Shown in pieces: positions 17,094 through 18,580 of a stretch of DNA of 18,580 nucleotides (position 1 is its first letter; the number at the start of each line of letters is the position of its first letter). The notes beneath the pieces were generated by a model. The model made no database searches and was not told the DNA's origin. It worked only from the letters and a program-made list of their open reading frames with translations. The position numbers and the translations under genes were made by a program. Source of the stretch: Thermotoga sp. 4484_232 (GTDB lineage Bacteria; Thermotogota; Thermotogae; Thermotogales; Thermotogaceae); NCBI GenBank assembly GCA_002084985.1, contig MZGO01000013.1, positions 1-18,580 on the forward strand. The letters are read 5' to 3'.

Positions 17094-18580
17094 ATGGCGA
17101 GGTGGGTGCTTCCGGAAGTAGACCATGAGGATGTTGAAAGATTAAAAAGAGAGTTAGGGATCTTGGAAACGACAGCAGAAATTCTGGTAAGAAGAGGATA
17201 CAAAAATCCTCAAGAAGCTTGGGAATTTATCAACCCAACTTCTAATGTTATAAACGATCCTTTCCTCATGAAAGATATGGAAAAAGCAGTTGAGGTTCTA
17301 CTCGAAGCGAGAAAAAAAAGAGAACCGGTCCTAATATACGGAGACTACGATGTTGATGGAATAACGGGTACAGCCCTTCTGAAGGAATTTCTGGAAAAAA
17401 ATGGTTGGAACGTACTGTGCTACATCCCTCACAGAGTTGATGAGGGATACGGTGTCCAGCCAGATGTTGTGAAATTGTTCGCCTTCGATGGTGTGAGGTA
17501 CATAGTTACAGTCGACTGCGGTATAACAGCGCACGATGCTGTTCAAATTGCTAAAAGACATGGTATAAAAATGGTCATAACTGACCATCATGAGATAAAA
17601 GGCGAAATTCCTCCTGCCGAAGCTGTTATCAACCCCAAAAGGAGTGATGACCCCTATCCGTTTAAAGAGTTAGCCGGTGTTGGTGTGGCTTACAAACTCG
17701 TTCAAGCGCTTTCAAGTAGGCTCGGAAATAAGTTGAGGGATGACTTACTGGATTTAGTAGCTTTGGGAACGGTGGCGGATATGGTCCCTCTACTCAATGA
17801 AAATAGATATTTCGTTAAAAAGGGCCTGGAAACTCTGAGTAAGACAAAAAGGCCAGGTTTAAGACGTCTCATAAGAAAATTAGGGCTGAATGGTACCATA
17901 ACCGCTCAGGATGTTAGTTACAAGATCGCCCCAAAGATAAACGCCGCAGGAAGGATGGGAAGCGCGGAAGAGGCTTTCAATCTGATCGTAACGACGAACT
18001 ACGCAGAAGCGGAGAAACTGGTGAGAAGGTTGTTCAATCTGAATTATTTAAGGAGAGAGACCGAATCCAAGATATTCAAAGAAGCGATTGAGAAGATCGA
18101 GCTTGAGGGACTAGATAAGGACCCAATAATAGCGGTTGTCGATGACAACTGGCATGTTGGTGTGATAGGAATTGTGGCAGCAAAGCTGGCTGGAAGGTAC
18201 AGTAAACCAGTGGTTGTCATTTCCTTGAAAAACGGTTTGGGGAGGGGATCAGCAAGGAGTGCAAATGGTGCTAACATCATGGATATATTCTTGAAATTCT
18301 CTGATCACTTTTACGAACTCGGTGGACATTCCATGGCGGTTGGTTTCACAATAGATCCCGATAAGATTGAAAGGATCCAGGTATTTGGAGAAAAGAATCA
18401 AGGAGTAAGAATGACCGTCAGGAAGGATGATAAAGTATTTGAGATAACAGGATACGGTTTTAAAAAGATCGTTGACACGATATCCCAGATTCATCCGAAT
18501 TTTTTGAAATTGGATGCTGTGGTTGGCCTAAGACCGTTAAGCGGTTCCTTCCAGTTTCAGATGGTGGATTTGAGATTTTA
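17094..18580 (+). CDS. recJ: Single-stranded-DNA-specific exonuclease RecJ (open at the right edge, possible internal deletion)
   Basis: The frame from ATG 17094 (AGAAGG eight bases upstream) is open to the window end: 495 codons with no stop. RecJ is a 5'-3' exonuclease on single-stranded DNA in recombination and repair. DHH-domain motifs are all present: YGDYDVDGITG (82-92), VDCG (140-143), TDHHE (163-167), ALGTVADMVPL, INAAGRMGSAEEA, and the DHHA1 motifs GRGSARS and GGHSMAVGF (410-418). After DPDKIERI (residue 427) the protein goes straight to QVFGEKNQGVR, an OB-fold part. Relatives have about 50-70 residues in between, including EPFGxGNPxP, so an in-frame deletion is likely there. The catalytic core itself is intact. 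Confidence 0.93.
   Translation, partial: MARWVLPEVDHEDVERLKRELGILETTAEILVRRGYKNPQEAWEFINPTSNVINDPFLMKDMEKAVEVLLEARKKREPVLIYGDYDVDGITGTALLKEFLEKNGWNVLCYIPHRVDEGYGVQPDVVKLFAFDGVRYIVTVDCGITAHDAVQIAKRHGIKMVITDHHEIKGEIPPAEAVINPKRSDDPYPFKELAGVGVAYKLVQALSSRLGNKLRDDLLDLVALGTVADMVPLLNENRYFVKKGLETLSKTKRPGLRRLIRKLGLNGTITAQDVSYKIAPKINAAGRMGSAEEAFNLIVTTNYAEAEKLVRRLFNLNYLRRETESKIFKEAIEKIELEGLDKDPIIAVVDDNWHVGVIGIVAAKLAGRYSKPVVVISLKNGLGRGSARSANGANIMDIFLKFSDHFYELGGHSMAVGFTIDPDKIERIQVFGEKNQGVRMTVRKDDKVFEITGYGFKKIVDTISQIHPNFLKLDAVVGLRPLSGSFQFQMVDLRF

Overview
The window looks like a chromosomal segment of a Thermotogales bacterium (Thermotoga or a close relative). The evidence is AGA/AGG-rich codon use, strong GGAGG-type ribosome sites, frequent TTG/GTG starts, very tight gene packing, and a gene order that from memory matches the T. 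maritima neighbourhood around TM1552-TM1564 (AMMECR1/radical SAM, ApbE, NusG domain II, Gx transporter, Maf, RadC, HD, DeoC, cyclodeaminase, Tgt, outer-membrane protein, MscS, acylphosphatase). I could not run a search, so the assignment is by recognition. There are no rRNA, tRNA, CRISPR or insertion-sequence features, and no gene-free stretch over 300 bases.

Layout. (1) Positions 1-11168, minus strand: a run of about 16 genes with overlaps or gaps of a few bases, probably one long operon. It starts with a PPi-type phosphofructokinase behind an extended -10 promoter. It then reads AMMECR1/radical-SAM, ApbE, NusG-domain-II protein, Gx-type membrane protein, Maf, RadC, HD hydrolase, DeoC, cyclodeaminase/FchA-type protein, Tgt, outer-membrane barrel, MscS, acylphosphatase, ferredoxin-type aldo/keto reductase, and a HEPN protein cut by the window edge. 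(2) 11243-12867, plus strand: a divergent pair, a short PfkB-family kinase and a YqhQ/DUF1385 membrane protein. (3) 12763-17007, minus strand: an HD phosphohydrolase, a CapD/PglF-type nucleotide-sugar 4,6-dehydratase and a WecA-type glycosyl-1-phosphate transferase, the last two being the start of a surface-polysaccharide pathway. (4) 17094 to the right edge, plus strand: recJ, open at the edge.

The most unusual property is repeated damage to otherwise well-conserved genes. The aldo/keto reductase, Tgt, the small HD protein, the AMMECR1/radical-SAM protein and RecJ each appear to lack an internal block of roughly 30 to over 100 residues, mostly joined at a few bases of shared sequence. RadC and the Gx protein each seem to have lost their natural stop through a one-base slip and run into the next gene. 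Other genes (DeoC, Maf, ApbE, phosphofructokinase, CapD, the long HD protein and others) look complete. Either the source population carries real micro-deletions, or the assembly has local collapses. Raw reads would decide, and the apparent AMMECR1-radical SAM 'fusion' should not be taken at face value until then.

Functional links that can be supported: ApbE, NusG-II and the Gx protein form a membrane flavinylation/redox cassette; Tgt serves queuosine-type tRNA modification; DeoC serves deoxyribonucleoside breakdown; PPi-phosphofructokinase serves glycolysis; CapD and WecA serve lipid-linked glycan initiation; Maf, RadC and RecJ are nucleotide- and DNA-maintenance proteins.
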